Positions 8,606 to 17,391 of a stretch of DNA of 56,884 nt are shown in pieces (position 1 is the stretch's first letter; every line of letters starts with the position of its first letter). This DNA is from Bryobacteraceae bacterium (lineage in GTDB: Bacteria > Acidobacteriota > Terriglobia > Bryobacterales > Bryobacteraceae). A model generated the notes under the pieces. It was given only the letters and a program-made list of their open reading frames with translations. It was not told the DNA's origin and did no database searches. Location of the stretch: contig JAIEPW010000091.1 of the NCBI GenBank assembly GCA_019748195.1, forward strand, positions 1 through 56,884, written 5' to 3'. Made by a program: the position numbers and the translations under genes.

Positions 8606-11038
8606 ATGGCGAAATCGCTGGTAATCGTCGAGTCGCCGGCCAAGGCCAAGACGATCGGCAAATATCTCGGCAAGCAGTACCTGGTGAAGGCCTCACTCGG
8701 TCATGTGAAGGATCTGCCCAAGAAGGACCTGGCGGTGGACGTCGAAAACGACTTCCGGCCGCGCTACGAGGTGATCGAGGGCAAGAAGAAGCTGATCTCG
8801 GAGCTGAAGCAGGCGGCCAAGGGCGTGGACAACGTGTATCTCGCGGCCGACCCGGATCGCGAAGGTGAGGCGATCTGCTTCCATCTCCAGGAGGAGCTGG
8901 AGGACAAGCGTCCGAAAAACGGCGGCCCGGCGTTTTACCGGGTGATGTTCAACGAAATCACCAAGAACGCGATCGAGAAGGCGTTCGAGAAGCCGCTGCA
9001 GGTGAATCTCAACCTGGTGGATGCGCAGCAGGCGCGCCGCGTGCTCGACCGCCTGGTGGGGTACAAGATCTCGCCGCTGCTGTGGGACAAAGTACGTCGC
9101 GGTTTGTCGGCCGGACGCGTCCAGACGGTGGCGCTGCGGCTGATTGTCGAGCGCGAGCGGGAGATCCGCGCGTTCGTCAAGCGCGAGTACTGGACCATCG
9201 ACGTCAACCTGAACGCCAAGAAGCCTCCGGTGCTTGCGGCGCACTTCCTGAAGCGCAATGACGAGTCCATCGAGATCGGGGACGAGGCCTCGGCGAATGC
9301 GCTGGTGGACCAGATCCGCGAGTCCGAGTATGTCGTCAAGAGCGTCACCACGCGGGAGAAGCGGCGCAATCCGGTTCCTCCGTTCATCACTTCCACGCTG
9401 CAGCAGGAGGCGGCTCGCAAGCTCCGCTTCAGCGTCAAGAGAACGATGATGCTCGCGCAGCGGCTCTATGAAGGCGTGGAGATCGGGGCGGAGGGCGCGG
9501 TGGGTCTGATTACCTATATGCGTACGGACTCGACCCGTGTATCCGCGGACGCGTTGGCGGAAGTGCGGGGGATGATCGGGGAGCGCTACGGCACGCAGTA
9601 CCTTCCGGAGACGCCGAATTTCTACAAGTCCAAGAAGGACGCGCAGGACGCGCACGAGGCGATCCGTCCCACTTCGGCCGTTCGATCGCCCGAGTCGCTG
9701 GAAGGCGTGCTGGCGGAAGACGAACTCAAGCTCTACCGGCTGATCTGGATGCGCTTCGTGGCGTCGCAGATGCGCCCGGCCGTTTTCGACCAGACCACCA
9801 TCGACGTGAACGCCACCGGCAAGGACGGGAATCTGTACCTGTTCCGGGCCACGGGCAGCGTCCCCAAGTTCGACGGCTTCCTGCGCGTTTACGAGGAGGG
9901 CAAGGATCAAAAGGACGAGGACGACGAGGAGTTGAAGCACAAGCTTCCCAAGGTGGAAGAAGGAGAAGCGCTGAAGCTCAAGTCGATCGAGCCGGAGCAG
10001 CACTTCACGGAGCCGCCGCCGCGTTTCACCGAGGCGACGCTGGTGAAGGAGTTGGAGGCGGACGGCATCGGCCGGCCGTCCACCTACGCTTCCATTCTTT
10101 CGACCATCCAGGAACGCGAGTACGTGAAGAAGGAAGGCGGCAAGTTCGCGCCCACCGAATTGGGCATGGTGGTCACCGACCTTTTGCTCGAAAGCTTCAA
10201 CGACCTGTTCGACATCCGCTACACCGCGCGGATGGAGGACGAGCTTGACGAAATCGAAGACGGCAAGATGGACTGGCGTACGGCGATGAGCGAGTTCTAC
10301 CAAAGGTTCCAAAAGGACCTGGAACACGCCGAGCAGCACATGACCGACATCAAGCGCATGGAGAAGCCGACCGACCTGGTCTGCGACAAGTGCGGCAAGC
10401 CGATGGTCATCAAGTGGGGCCGCCACGGGAGTTTCATCGCCTGCACCGGTTATCCGGAGTGCTCGAACACCCGCGAACTGACGGTGGACCTGCCGGATGT
10501 CGACAAAGCGGACCTTTCCGAGCAGGACGCGGAGGAATACTGCGACAACTGCGGCCGCACCATGGTGCTGAAGAAAGGCCGGTTCGGACAGTTCCTGGCC
10601 TGCTCGGGCTACCCGGACTGCAAGACCACCAAGCAGTTGGGACAGCCGCAGAAGCCGGCGGATGAGCCCTTGGATGAGGATTGCCCGCAGTGCGGCTCCA
10701 AGCTGGTGAAGAAGTTCGGACGATTCGGCGAGTTTATCGCCTGCTCCAACTACCCCAAGTGCAAATTCGTCAAGCAGAAGACGATTGGCGTGAAGTGCCC
10801 GAACTGCAGCGAAGGCGAGATCGTGGAGCGGAAGTCCAAGCGCGGTAAGACCTTCTTCGGCTGCAACCGCTATCCCGAATGCGACTTCGTCGCCTGGGGC
10901 AAGCCGATTCCCGAGAAATGCCCGGAGTGCGGCGGCAGCTACCTGATCGAGAAATACCTGAAGGCCGGCGCGTTCGCGCAGTGCCCCAACAACGAATGCA
11001 AGTTCAAGAAGCCGCTTGAGGTGCAGGCGACAGCCTAG
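8606..11038 (+). CDS. topA: DNA topoisomerase I
   Basis: This is an 810-residue type IA topoisomerase that relaxes negative supercoils. The Toprim domain opens with VIVESPAKAKTIGKYLG and carries the DPDREGEAI metal motif. The active-site tyrosine is Tyr304 in GLITYMRTDSTRVS. The core continues through EADGIGRPSTYASI to about residue 580. Five Cys4 zinc ribbons then follow from about 592 to 798, each of the form CxxC...GYPxC or a variant; E. coli TopA has three plus two degenerate ones. An acidic, lysine-rich insert (DEDDEELKHKL) lies near residue 440. The start MAKSLVIVES is the conserved one. The gene is seven bases upstream of the methyltransferase. Confidence 0.98.
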   Translation: MAKSLVIVESPAKAKTIGKYLGKQYLVKASLGHVKDLPKKDLAVDVENDFRPRYEVIEGKKKLISELKQAAKGVDNVYLAADPDREGEAICFHLQEELEDKRPKNGGPAFYRVMFNEITKNAIEKAFEKPLQVNLNLVDAQQARRVLDRLVGYKISPLLWDKVRRGLSAGRVQTVALRLIVEREREIRAFVKREYWTIDVNLNAKKPPVLAAHFLKRNDESIEIGDEASANALVDQIRESEYVVKSVTTREKRRNPVPPFITSTLQQEAARKLRFSVKRTMMLAQRLYEGVEIGAEGAVGLITYMRTDSTRVSADALAEVRGMIGERYGTQYLPETPNFYKSKKDAQDAHEAIRPTSAVRSPESLEGVLAEDELKLYRLIWMRFVASQMRPAVFDQTTIDVNATGKDGNLYLFRATGSVPKFDGFLRVYEEGKDQKDEDDEELKHKLPKVEEGEALKLKSIEPEQHFTEPPPRFTEATLVKELEADGIGRPSTYASILSTIQEREYVKKEGGKFAPTELGMVVTDLLLESFNDLFDIRYTARMEDELDEIEDGKMDWRTAMSEFYQRFQKDLEHAEQHMTDIKRMEKPTDLVCDKCGKPMVIKWGRHGSFIACTGYPECSNTRELTVDLPDVDKADLSEQDAEEYCDNCGRTMVLKKGRFGQFLACSGYPDCKTTKQLGQPQKPADEPLDEDCPQCGSKLVKKFGRFGEFIACSNYPKCKFVKQKTIGVKCPNCSEGEIVERKSKRGKTFFGCNRYPECDFVAWGKPIPEKCPECGGSYLIEKYLKAGAFAQCPNNECKFKKPLEVQATA

Positions 11039-11044
11039 GCGCGC

Positions 11045-11764
11045 ATGGCGGCGAGTGTCGATTACGGCCTGGACGATCCGAAACGGGTGCGGACGTACGC
11101 GATCCGCGCCGCGATGCTGCTGGCGTTCGCGGTCGCGGTGTTTTTCGTGAACCGCCAGGACGCGCCCCGGCAGGGCGCGGCGATCAGCGGCATCAGCGCG
11201 CTGGCGGGAATCGGCTTCGCCGGGGCCGCGTGGTGGCTGTATCAGTCCAGCAAAAGCGGCAAGCTGAAGCTGCGGGACGAGATGATCGCCGCGCTGGACT
11301 TAAAGGGCGATGAGAAGGTCCTCGACGTCGGCGCCGGCCGCGGGCTGCTGGCCATCGCCGCCGCCAGGAAATTGAAATCCGGCAAGGTGACCGCCGTGGA
11401 TTTGTGGCGGCCGGAAGATCTGTCCGGAAATTCGATGGACGCCCTGAAAGCCAACGCGCAGGCCGAAGGCGTGAAGATCGACGCGCAGAACTCCGATCCG
11501 CGCAAGCTGCCCTTCAAGGATGCGAGCTTCGACATTGTGATCTCCAGCTACGCGCTACACCGGCTGGGCGGTCCGCCGCAGCGTGAAATAGCCTTGCGCG
11601 AGATCGCCCGCGTGCTGAAGCCCGGCGGAAAGGCGGTTCTCTTCGATGTTCACCACGCCGGCGAATATGCCGCCGTGCTACAACTGCTGCGATTGCAGGT
11701 TACGCGCGGCGATCGCCGCTGGCTGTGGTGTGCGCCCGGGGAAATCCTTCGCGCCGTGAAATAG
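11045..11764 (+). CDS. Membrane-anchored class I SAM-dependent methyltransferase
   Basis: This is a 239-residue protein with two predicted membrane helices (about 21-36 and 48-66) followed by a cytosolic Rossmann methyltransferase domain. SAM-binding motif I is VLDVGAGRG at 92-100, the acidic end of strand 2 is TAVDLW, and motif III-like KPGGKAVLFD comes after the ubiE-like ALREIARVL. The membrane anchor suggests a lipid, quinone or envelope substrate. It begins six bases after topA and is probably co-transcribed. The specific substrate is not recognisable. Confidence 0.85.
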   Translation: MAASVDYGLDDPKRVRTYAIRAAMLLAFAVAVFFVNRQDAPRQGAAISGISALAGIGFAGAAWWLYQSSKSGKLKLRDEMIAALDLKGDEKVLDVGAGRGLLAIAAARKLKSGKVTAVDLWRPEDLSGNSMDALKANAQAEGVKIDAQNSDPRKLPFKDASFDIVISSYALHRLGGPPQREIALREIARVLKPGGKAVLFDVHHAGEYAAVLQLLRLQVTRGDRRWLWCAPGEILRAVK

Positions 11765-11831
11765 ATTCCGCTTCCCCTTGCATGATTGCGTGCGATACGC
11801 TCCAATGAACGTTGGAGGTTCGCAAAGAACT

Positions 11832-12344
11832 ATGAGAATTTTGGGGTTAACGGTTGTGTTCGCGGCCGGCAGCTTCGCGCAGGATGCCGCGAATCCGCTG
11901 ATTGCCGGATCGAAGTCCCTGTTCGAGCAGGCAAAGAACGTAATCATGCGTTCGGCCGAGAAGATGCCGGAAGAGCACTTCAGCTATAAGCCCACCGAAG
12001 GCGTCCGCGGCTTTGGGGCGATTCTGGGACATGTCGCGGACGCGCAGTACTTCTTCTGCGGCGCCGCGTCCGGCCAGCGCGTGGCGCCCAAGGGCGTCGA
12101 GAAATCGGCTACCACCAAGGAAGCCATCATCGCGGGGCTGAAAGAGTCCTTCGCTTTCTGCGATTCGGTGTACGCCAAGATGACCGACGCCAACGCCGCC
12201 GAAATGGTGAGCCTGATGGGTCAGCGCACCAAGCTATCCGCCTTGGATTTCAATGTCGCGCATAACTACGAGCACTACGGAAATCTGGTGACGTACATGC
12301 GCATGAAGAACATCGTTCCGCCCTCCAGCGAACCTCGCCGCTAG
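11832..12344 (+). CDS. Exported DinB-like four-helix protein
   Basis: This is a 170-residue protein starting at ATG 11832, which gives a signal peptide (MRILGLTVVFAAGSFAQ); GGAGG at 11814-11818 is 13 bases upstream, and ATG 11805 is an in-frame alternative. The mature part matches the DinB/YfiT metalloenzyme bundle: KMPEEHFSYKPTEGVRGFGAILGHVADAQYFFC holds the first histidine region and FNVAHNYEHYGNLVTYMR the second, consistent with a three-His metal site. DinB relatives include thiol transferases, but secreted acidobacterial versions have no known role. A terminator-like hairpin follows. Confidence 0.8.
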   Translation: MRILGLTVVFAAGSFAQDAANPLIAGSKSLFEQAKNVIMRSAEKMPEEHFSYKPTEGVRGFGAILGHVADAQYFFCGAASGQRVAPKGVEKSATTKEAIIAGLKESFAFCDSVYAKMTDANAAEMVSLMGQRTKLSALDFNVAHNYEHYGNLVTYMRMKNIVPPSSEPRR

Positions 12345-12369
12345 GAACTCCCTGTAGCCAGAACACTCG

Positions 12370-12396
12370 CCGGGCCGGATTTCCCGCGGCCCGGCT
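12370..12396. terminator. Bidirectional terminator-like hairpin
   Basis: GCCGGGCCG (12370-12378) and CGGCCCGGC (12388-12396) form a perfect nine-pair GC stem with a nine-base loop, followed on the plus strand by TTGCTTGT. It sits between the convergent DinB-like and cytochrome genes, where a shared terminator is expected. The T-tract is imperfect. Confidence 0.7.
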
Positions 12397-12402
12397 TGCT
12401 TG

Positions 12403-13365
12403 TCAGTACTCGCAAACAGCGCTGTGGACTTCGTACTGCTTCACGACGCTCTTAGGGCCAGTCTCGTTGTGGCAATCCTGGCATCCCGGATTGGTCAGCA
12501 CGCGGCGATGCTTCAGCGTGTCGCTCTTGTGCAGGCTGTGGCAGCCGAGACAGGTGAGGTCCGAGCCGTTCACCATTACGTCGCGTACGGCGCGGTAGAC
12601 GTGGCGATCGCCCGGATTCAGGTTGGCGTCCTCCGCCTTGGACCAGTCCACCTGATAATCCTTGAAAAGATTGTCGCCGGGAACGAAGTTGTTGGCGTAG
12701 GGCGCTCCCGTGGACCTCGACTGGGCGAAGTCGCGCAGGTGGCAGGAAGCGCAGGTGGCGGTAATCGCCTTGGCATCGGAGCGCTGCTTCTTGGACAGGA
12801 AGATCTTGGACGTGTCGTTGGTGTGCTCCAGGTCTACAACGCCGTGGCAAGCGTAGCAGTCGTGGCCGATTCCGCTGGCGGCCTTCGTCGCCGGATCCAC
12901 GGCGGTGGCGTGGCAGCCGGCGCAACGGCCCGCGAATTTCGCGGAACCCTCCCATTTGGGCGAATCGGCGTTGACGATGGAGCGTACCTTGCGTTCCGGC
13001 GTCAGATCGATCCGCGCATTCAGGACGTCGTACTTGCCGTAACCGTCCTGCTTGAGAAAGCGGACGTGGTTGCGATAGCCGAGCGTGTGGGTCACCTGCC
13101 GGGCAAGGGACGCGGTCTTGGGGCCGGCCGCGAGGAACTGCACCAGCGCGCCCGCATCTTCGCGCTGCATCATGGTGGTGCGATGCGCGTTTCGCTGCCA
13201 GGCGTTGCCGATCTCGTTGCGATGGCAGAACAAGCATTCGTCCCCTTGCGTGTACTCGGGAACCGCCTTGCCCACATGGTCGGATCCCCACGCGGCGGGG
13301 TCGAGCGGGGTCTGGGCGGCAAGTACGCCGCCGAGCAGTGACGAAGCGATCAGGAGTCGCATCAT
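12403..13365 (-). CDS. Exported hexahaem c-type cytochrome
   Basis: This is a 320-residue protein with a signal peptide (MMRLLIASSLLGGVLAAQ) and six CXXCH haem-binding motifs at about residues 44, 148, 170, 205, 272 and 295. The long stretch between the first and second haem is unlike compact NrfB/NapC-type cytochromes and resembles the multihaem cytochrome c family with doubled CXXCH modules that donate electrons in the periplasm. No cytochrome maturation, nitrite reductase or nrfHA genes are nearby, so the partner is unknown. It is divergent from the exported TPR gene with an 89-bp spacer. Confidence 0.9.
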   Translation of the reverse strand: MMRLLIASSLLGGVLAAQTPLDPAAWGSDHVGKAVPEYTQGDECLFCHRNEIGNAWQRNAHRTTMMQREDAGALVQFLAAGPKTASLARQVTHTLGYRNHVRFLKQDGYGKYDVLNARIDLTPERKVRSIVNADSPKWEGSAKFAGRCAGCHATAVDPATKAASGIGHDCYACHGVVDLEHTNDTSKIFLSKKQRSDAKAITATCASCHLRDFAQSRSTGAPYANNFVPGDNLFKDYQVDWSKAEDANLNPGDRHVYRAVRDVMVNGSDLTCLGCHSLHKSDTLKHRRVLTNPGCQDCHNETGPKSVVKQYEVHSAVCEY

Positions 13366-13454
13366 GCGTCCATTCTATATGGCGAATCGCCTCGAGCCGC
13401 GCGTCCCGGCGCGGCCATCGTGTTACCAAAGGGAAATGTGACAAAATCGTGGAT

Positions 13455-15083
13455 ATGACTCGTTTGGCCGCCGCCCTGGTTTGCTGCGCTGGCGTTTTCG
13501 CGCAGAGCTCCCTTGCCCAACCCAAATCCAAGGACTTGTGCGCGCCGCCTCCCGGACTCGCCGCGCCTTCTCTTCCCGCGAAGTGGATGGCGGGGCAGGG
13601 GACGGAGTATGTCCACCTGCCCATCACCACCGCGAATCCGGAGGCGCAGAAGTTCTTCAATCAAGGTCTGGCGCAACTGCACAGTTTCTGGGCCAGCGAA
13701 GCCGAGCGCAGCTTCCTGCAGGCAGCCGCGCTGGATCCGGAAGCGCCCATGCCATGGTTTGGCGTCGCGATGGCGGCCGGCGGCGATTACCGCCCGCGAT
13801 TTCAGATCGACTTGATCGAGGAGATGTGGGGCAAGCAGCAGGATCCGCGGCTGACGCCTTCGCGTGCGTCCAAGGCGGCTGAGAAGGCTCAGGAGCTCGC
13901 CAAAGTTCCCGGCAAAGCCACGGAGTTGGAAAAGATGTACATCGCGGCGGCGGCGGCGCGCCGCCTGCCCGGCGACAAGAACGCTCACGATGCTTACATC
14001 GAGGCTCTGCGGGCGATTGTCGAAAAGCATCCAAAGGAAGTGGAAGCCCGCACCTTCCTGGCCCTGCACCTGATGCGCGGCTTCACGCTGCCGGATCGCA
14101 AGCCGCGCCCCGGCACCATGGAGGCGGTGGAGATGCTTCGCCAGTTGGCCAGGGATTTTCCGCGGCATCCCGGCGTGCACCACTACATCATTCACGGATG
14201 GGAAGGCGGCAGCTTCGCCCGGGATGCCTGGGGCAGTTCCGAGCAGTACCCGCAACTGGTGCCCAACATCCCGCACGCCCTGCACATGCCCGGTCACATC
14301 TGGTCCCAGACCGGACGCTTTGCCGACGCGGTGAAAAGCTTCACCGCCGCCGCGGTAAATGAACTCGGCTACCTGAAGGCCGATCCTCTGATGGGCAGCG
14401 GCCACCACGGCCACAATGTCCATTACCTTTCGACGGCGAACGCATTCGCGGGCAATCACGAGGAAGCGATGAAGGCCGCGCGAAGCCTGCTCGAGTTCAA
14501 GGAAAACCCGCGCGAGGCTGCGTCCATCGACAACTATCGAACGGCCTATCGCCAAGGCTGGTTTGCCCTGATGCGGGCACTGGTGGTCGCCGAGAAGTGG
14601 GACGAGATTCTGGACGGCAAGACCCTGCCCGCCTACGGCCGGCCTCGCGAGACAGCGTGGACGCATTGGGCCCGCGGTCTGGCGCTTGCCGCGAAAGGCG
14701 ACGGCGCGGCGGCGCGTGCCGAGGCCAAATGGATGGATCAGGCATTCGACAAGTTCCTGGAGCTCAACCGCCGCAAGCCCAGCCCGGAAATGCAAGCCGC
14801 GCGCATGGAGCTGGAGGGTCATGTCCAGCTCGCCGAAGGTGCCAAGCAGGGCTGGAAAGTGCTGAAGAAGGCGGCGTCGGTGCAGCGGTCGCTGACGTAC
14901 AGCGAGCCTCCGCATTACCCCCGGCCGGTTTCCATCGCGCTGGGCAACGCGCTGCTGAAGGCCGGCCAGAATGAGGACGCGGAGAGATGGTTCCGCATGG
15001 CGCTTGATGAGATTCCGGCCTTGGCGCAGGCCGAAGCGGGACTGCGCGCGGCCGCCCGTCCCGGCGTCAGCGGCGGCAAATAA
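13455..15083 (+). CDS. Exported TPR-repeat protein
   Basis: This is a 542-residue protein starting at ATG 13455, which gives a signal peptide (MTRLAAALVCCAGVFAQ). An upstream frame reaching 13338 would overlap the cytochrome gene and lacks signal-peptide character. The mature protein holds helical repeats, for example AERSFLQAAALDPEAPMPWFGVAMA near residue 80, a central histidine-rich segment (HHYIIHGWEGG, HALHMPGHIW, GHHGHNVHYLS) and a closing TPR (AEGRALDEIPALAQAEAGLR-like). The histidine clusters could bind metal. Acidobacterial genomes carry several such proteins with no known function. Its divergent neighbour is a multihaem cytochrome, which may hint at a shared envelope role. Confidence 0.8.
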   Translation: MTRLAAALVCCAGVFAQSSLAQPKSKDLCAPPPGLAAPSLPAKWMAGQGTEYVHLPITTANPEAQKFFNQGLAQLHSFWASEAERSFLQAAALDPEAPMPWFGVAMAAGGDYRPRFQIDLIEEMWGKQQDPRLTPSRASKAAEKAQELAKVPGKATELEKMYIAAAAARRLPGDKNAHDAYIEALRAIVEKHPKEVEARTFLALHLMRGFTLPDRKPRPGTMEAVEMLRQLARDFPRHPGVHHYIIHGWEGGSFARDAWGSSEQYPQLVPNIPHALHMPGHIWSQTGRFADAVKSFTAAAVNELGYLKADPLMGSGHHGHNVHYLSTANAFAGNHEEAMKAARSLLEFKENPREAASIDNYRTAYRQGWFALMRALVVAEKWDEILDGKTLPAYGRPRETAWTHWARGLALAAKGDGAAARAEAKWMDQAFDKFLELNRRKPSPEMQAARMELEGHVQLAEGAKQGWKVLKKAASVQRSLTYSEPPHYPRPVSIALGNALLKAGQNEDAERWFRMALDEIPALAQAEAGLRAAARPGVSGGK

Positions 15084-15086
15084 GCT

Positions 15087-15752
15087 CTACTGCGGCTTCT
15101 TCGTTACCGGAACTTCACCCTTGCGAAGCAGCGTGGGAGGCTTGCGCTGCTTCTTCTCTTCCTTCTTCTCGGCGATCTCCGCGGCTTTCGCGGCATCCGG
15201 CTTCACCGCGGCGGTGGCGGGCTCCACCGGCGCCAGCATCTCCTCCCGATCCTTCTTCTCTTTCTCCACCTTCGCCGCGACTTCCCCGGTACGCGAGGCC
15301 AGATCCTTTGCGTTCAGCTCCGCGGAATCGTTGGTGGTCTCGATCGCCTGCTCCAGAACGAACTGGTAGCGCGACAGGTCCTTCGGCTGGCTCTCCTGGA
15401 TCCTCAGCAGCTTCGCCGCGATCTCCTTTTCCGCGCCCGCCACCTCGGTGAGGCCCACCGACAAGGGCAGCTTGCGGCGCAGCGCGTCCTCCACCACCGT
15501 GTCGATCGCCTCGATAATCCTGGTGTACTCGTCCAGCTTCTCCCGGATCAGCACGGATCGCCCAGGTTTTTCCCGCGCGAACTGCTGCTCGATCAAATCG
15601 ATCCGCTGCCGCGCGAACGTGACGTAAAGCTTCAGTCTTTCGTTGGGCTCCTGCGCGAGGCGGATCTGATCCACCTCGTCGGGCGTCAGGAAGTCCTTCG
15701 TCTGGGCCGTCAATGCGGCCGCGGCCAGCAGTATAGCCAAACCGAAACGCAT
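15087..15752 (-). CDS. Exported coiled-coil hypothetical protein
   Basis: This is a 221-residue protein with a signal peptide (MRFGLAILLAAAALTAQ). The middle is helical and charged with heptad-like runs (ARQRIDLIEQQFARE, DLASRTGEVAAKVEKEKKDREEM), and the C-terminal 50 residues are rich in Lys, Ala, Glu and Pro and look disordered. A strong AAGGAG site lies six bases upstream of the ATG. It starts three bases after the upstream 138-residue gene, so the two belong to one operon with the TPR gene. I do not recognise a family. Confidence 0.75.
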   Translation of the reverse strand: MRFGLAILLAAAALTAQTKDFLTPDEVDQIRLAQEPNERLKLYVTFARQRIDLIEQQFAREKPGRSVLIREKLDEYTRIIEAIDTVVEDALRRKLPLSVGLTEVAGAEKEIAAKLLRIQESQPKDLSRYQFVLEQAIETTNDSAELNAKDLASRTGEVAAKVEKEKKDREEMLAPVEPATAAVKPDAAKAAEIAEKKEEKKQRKPPTLLRKGEVPVTKKPQ

Positions 15753-15755
15753 AGT

Positions 15756-16172
15756 TTACTCCTTGCGCGACAGCACGCCGTTCAGCAACTCGTCATGAAT
15801 CTCGGTCACGCGCGCATGAACCTTTTCGATGGTCCGGCGGTCGTCCACGGAGAAGCGATCCTTCAGCTCGCCCAGCTTGCGCGCGAGATCGCGCGTGCCT
15901 AACTCCGCCTTCTTCGCCGAGCGCGACCGCCGCAGGTTCTTTCCCGACTCCAGCAGCGAAGTGCGCGCCATCTCCACCGACTCCAGGACCTCGGCCAGCG
16001 CCGCGTCCGTTGCCTTCAGATCGCCCTCCTCGTACCTGGCGCGCACCGCCGCCAGCGCGGCGGACGCGTTGGCCATCGCCTTTTCCGAGCGTTTCTCCAG
16101 GTTCGGTTCCGCCTTCACCGACTCCAGGTCCCCCGCCAAAAGGCACCAGAGGAACGACATCGCCAGAGTCAT
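15756..16172 (-). CDS. Exported helical hypothetical protein
   Basis: This is a 138-residue protein with a short hydrophobic N-terminus (MTLAMSFLWCLLAGDLESVKA) that could be a signal peptide or an anchor. The rest is helical and charged, including ARTSLLESGKNLRRSRSAKKAELGTRDLARKL-type repeats of basic and acidic residues. Its ATG overlaps the TPR stop codon by four bases (ATGA-type overlap), showing translational coupling. The next gene downstream starts after three bases. The function is unknown; the operon suggests an envelope complex. Confidence 0.72.
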   Translation of the reverse strand: MTLAMSFLWCLLAGDLESVKAEPNLEKRSEKAMANASAALAAVRARYEEGDLKATDAALAEVLESVEMARTSLLESGKNLRRSRSAKKAELGTRDLARKLGELKDRFSVDDRRTIEKVHARVTEIHDELLNGVLSRKE

Positions 16173-17368
16173 CGCTTCTTCAACTCCTTCTCCAGTATGC
16201 GAGCCCGCTGCCGGGCTTTGAATTCCTCATTCGGGCTCTTGCCCTCGCTCAATTCCAGAAACTTCCGATAGCTATCGTAGGCGGGCTGGAACTGATTCAG
16301 ATGATCGAGCGCGAGCGCCCGGAAGAAAAAGTGCGCCGCGGTCTCCGCCTGCAACTGCCGCACTTTGTCGAGGGCGGCCAGGGCGCGTGGATAATCCTCC
16401 AGGAGGATCAGCGCGCCGGCGAACTCGCTCCAGGCCTCGGAGGAATCCGCCCGGATCTGCGTCGCCGCATAGAACTGATTCGCCGCGCCCTGGAAGTTCC
16501 GCCCGTCCCGCAGGATGCGTCCATACAACAGCCGCAGCGCGGCGTCGCGCGGCTCGCTCTTCACCGCGAGATCCAGTTGCTCAATCGCCTTTGCCGGTTG
16601 CTTGGTTTCCCGATAGGCCTGCGCCAGCGCGAGCCGGTTGGCCGCGCTCGGACTCGCGGCGGCGGCCTTTTCCAGGTGCGGGATCGCCTCCAGGGGCCGT
16701 TTCTCCAGCAGCAGCACGCCCAGCCGCTCCTGCACCGCGACGCGATCCGCGAACTTCTCGTAAATCGCGATGGCCCGCTCCGGCTGCTTCGCCGCTTCGT
16801 ACACCGAGGCGAGTTCAAGCGGCCCATCCGTGTAATCTGGGTTGCGTTCGCCCGCGCGGGTGTAGTGTCTTTCCGCCTCGTCGAGGCGGTTCAGGCGCGC
16901 GAGCGTCCGCGCGAGCCCTAGTTCCGCGTCGGCCGACTTGGGGTCGCGCTCCAGCGCCGCGGCATAGCTCGCCTCGGCGGCCGCCATGTCGCCCGAGGCG
17001 AATTGCGCCTCCCCCAGGTAGTAGCGAGGCCGGAACTCGCCCGGCTTTTGCGCCGCGGCAGCCTGCAGGAGCGGGATCGCATCGGTGGCCTGCTTCTGGT
17101 CCAGCAACGCGATTCCGAGGTTCAATTGTGCCTCATAAAGCCCCGATTTGCGCTCTAAAGCGGCCTTAAAGTGCGGAATTGCGGCCGCTGTGTCGCCTTT
17201 CAGCGAGTACGCCAGTCCCAGGTGGAAGCGCGCGGCATAGTCCGCCGGGTCCGCCTGCGCGGCTTTCGTGAAGGCTTCGATCGCCGCTGTGTAATTCCTC
17301 TGGTCGAGGGCTTTCATCCCCTCCCCCACCGGATCCTGGAACAGCGCGAGAAACAGCCAGAAGATCAT
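16169..17368 (-). CDS. TPR-repeat protein, membrane-anchored or exported
   Basis: This is a 399-residue protein made of about ten tetratricopeptide repeats after a hydrophobic N-terminus (MIFWLFLALFQDPVGEG). I chose the ATG at 17366-17368 because it gives that signal-like start and leaves 23 bp to the methyltransferase stop; a longer frame to 17743 would run through the methyltransferase. Typical repeats are NYTAAIEAFTKAAQADPADY and TAAAIPHFKAALERK. It is the first of three overlapping or adjacent genes with two small helical exported proteins, suggesting a scaffold. The partners are unknown. Confidence 0.85.
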   Translation of the reverse strand: MIFWLFLALFQDPVGEGMKALDQRNYTAAIEAFTKAAQADPADYAARFHLGLAYSLKGDTAAAIPHFKAALERKSGLYEAQLNLGIALLDQKQATDAIPLLQAAAAQKPGEFRPRYYLGEAQFASGDMAAAEASYAAALERDPKSADAELGLARTLARLNRLDEAERHYTRAGERNPDYTDGPLELASVYEAAKQPERAIAIYEKFADRVAVQERLGVLLLEKRPLEAIPHLEKAAAASPSAANRLALAQAYRETKQPAKAIEQLDLAVKSEPRDAALRLLYGRILRDGRNFQGAANQFYAATQIRADSSEAWSEFAGALILLEDYPRALAALDKVRQLQAETAAHFFFRALALDHLNQFQPAYDSYRKFLELSEGKSPNEEFKARQRARILEKELKKR

Positions 17369-17391
17369 GATTCCGCTTTCATTGTACGGCC

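Noticed and set aside
8693-10426. Minus-strand frame of 577 codons opposite topA
   Set aside because: Antisense to an unambiguous topA.
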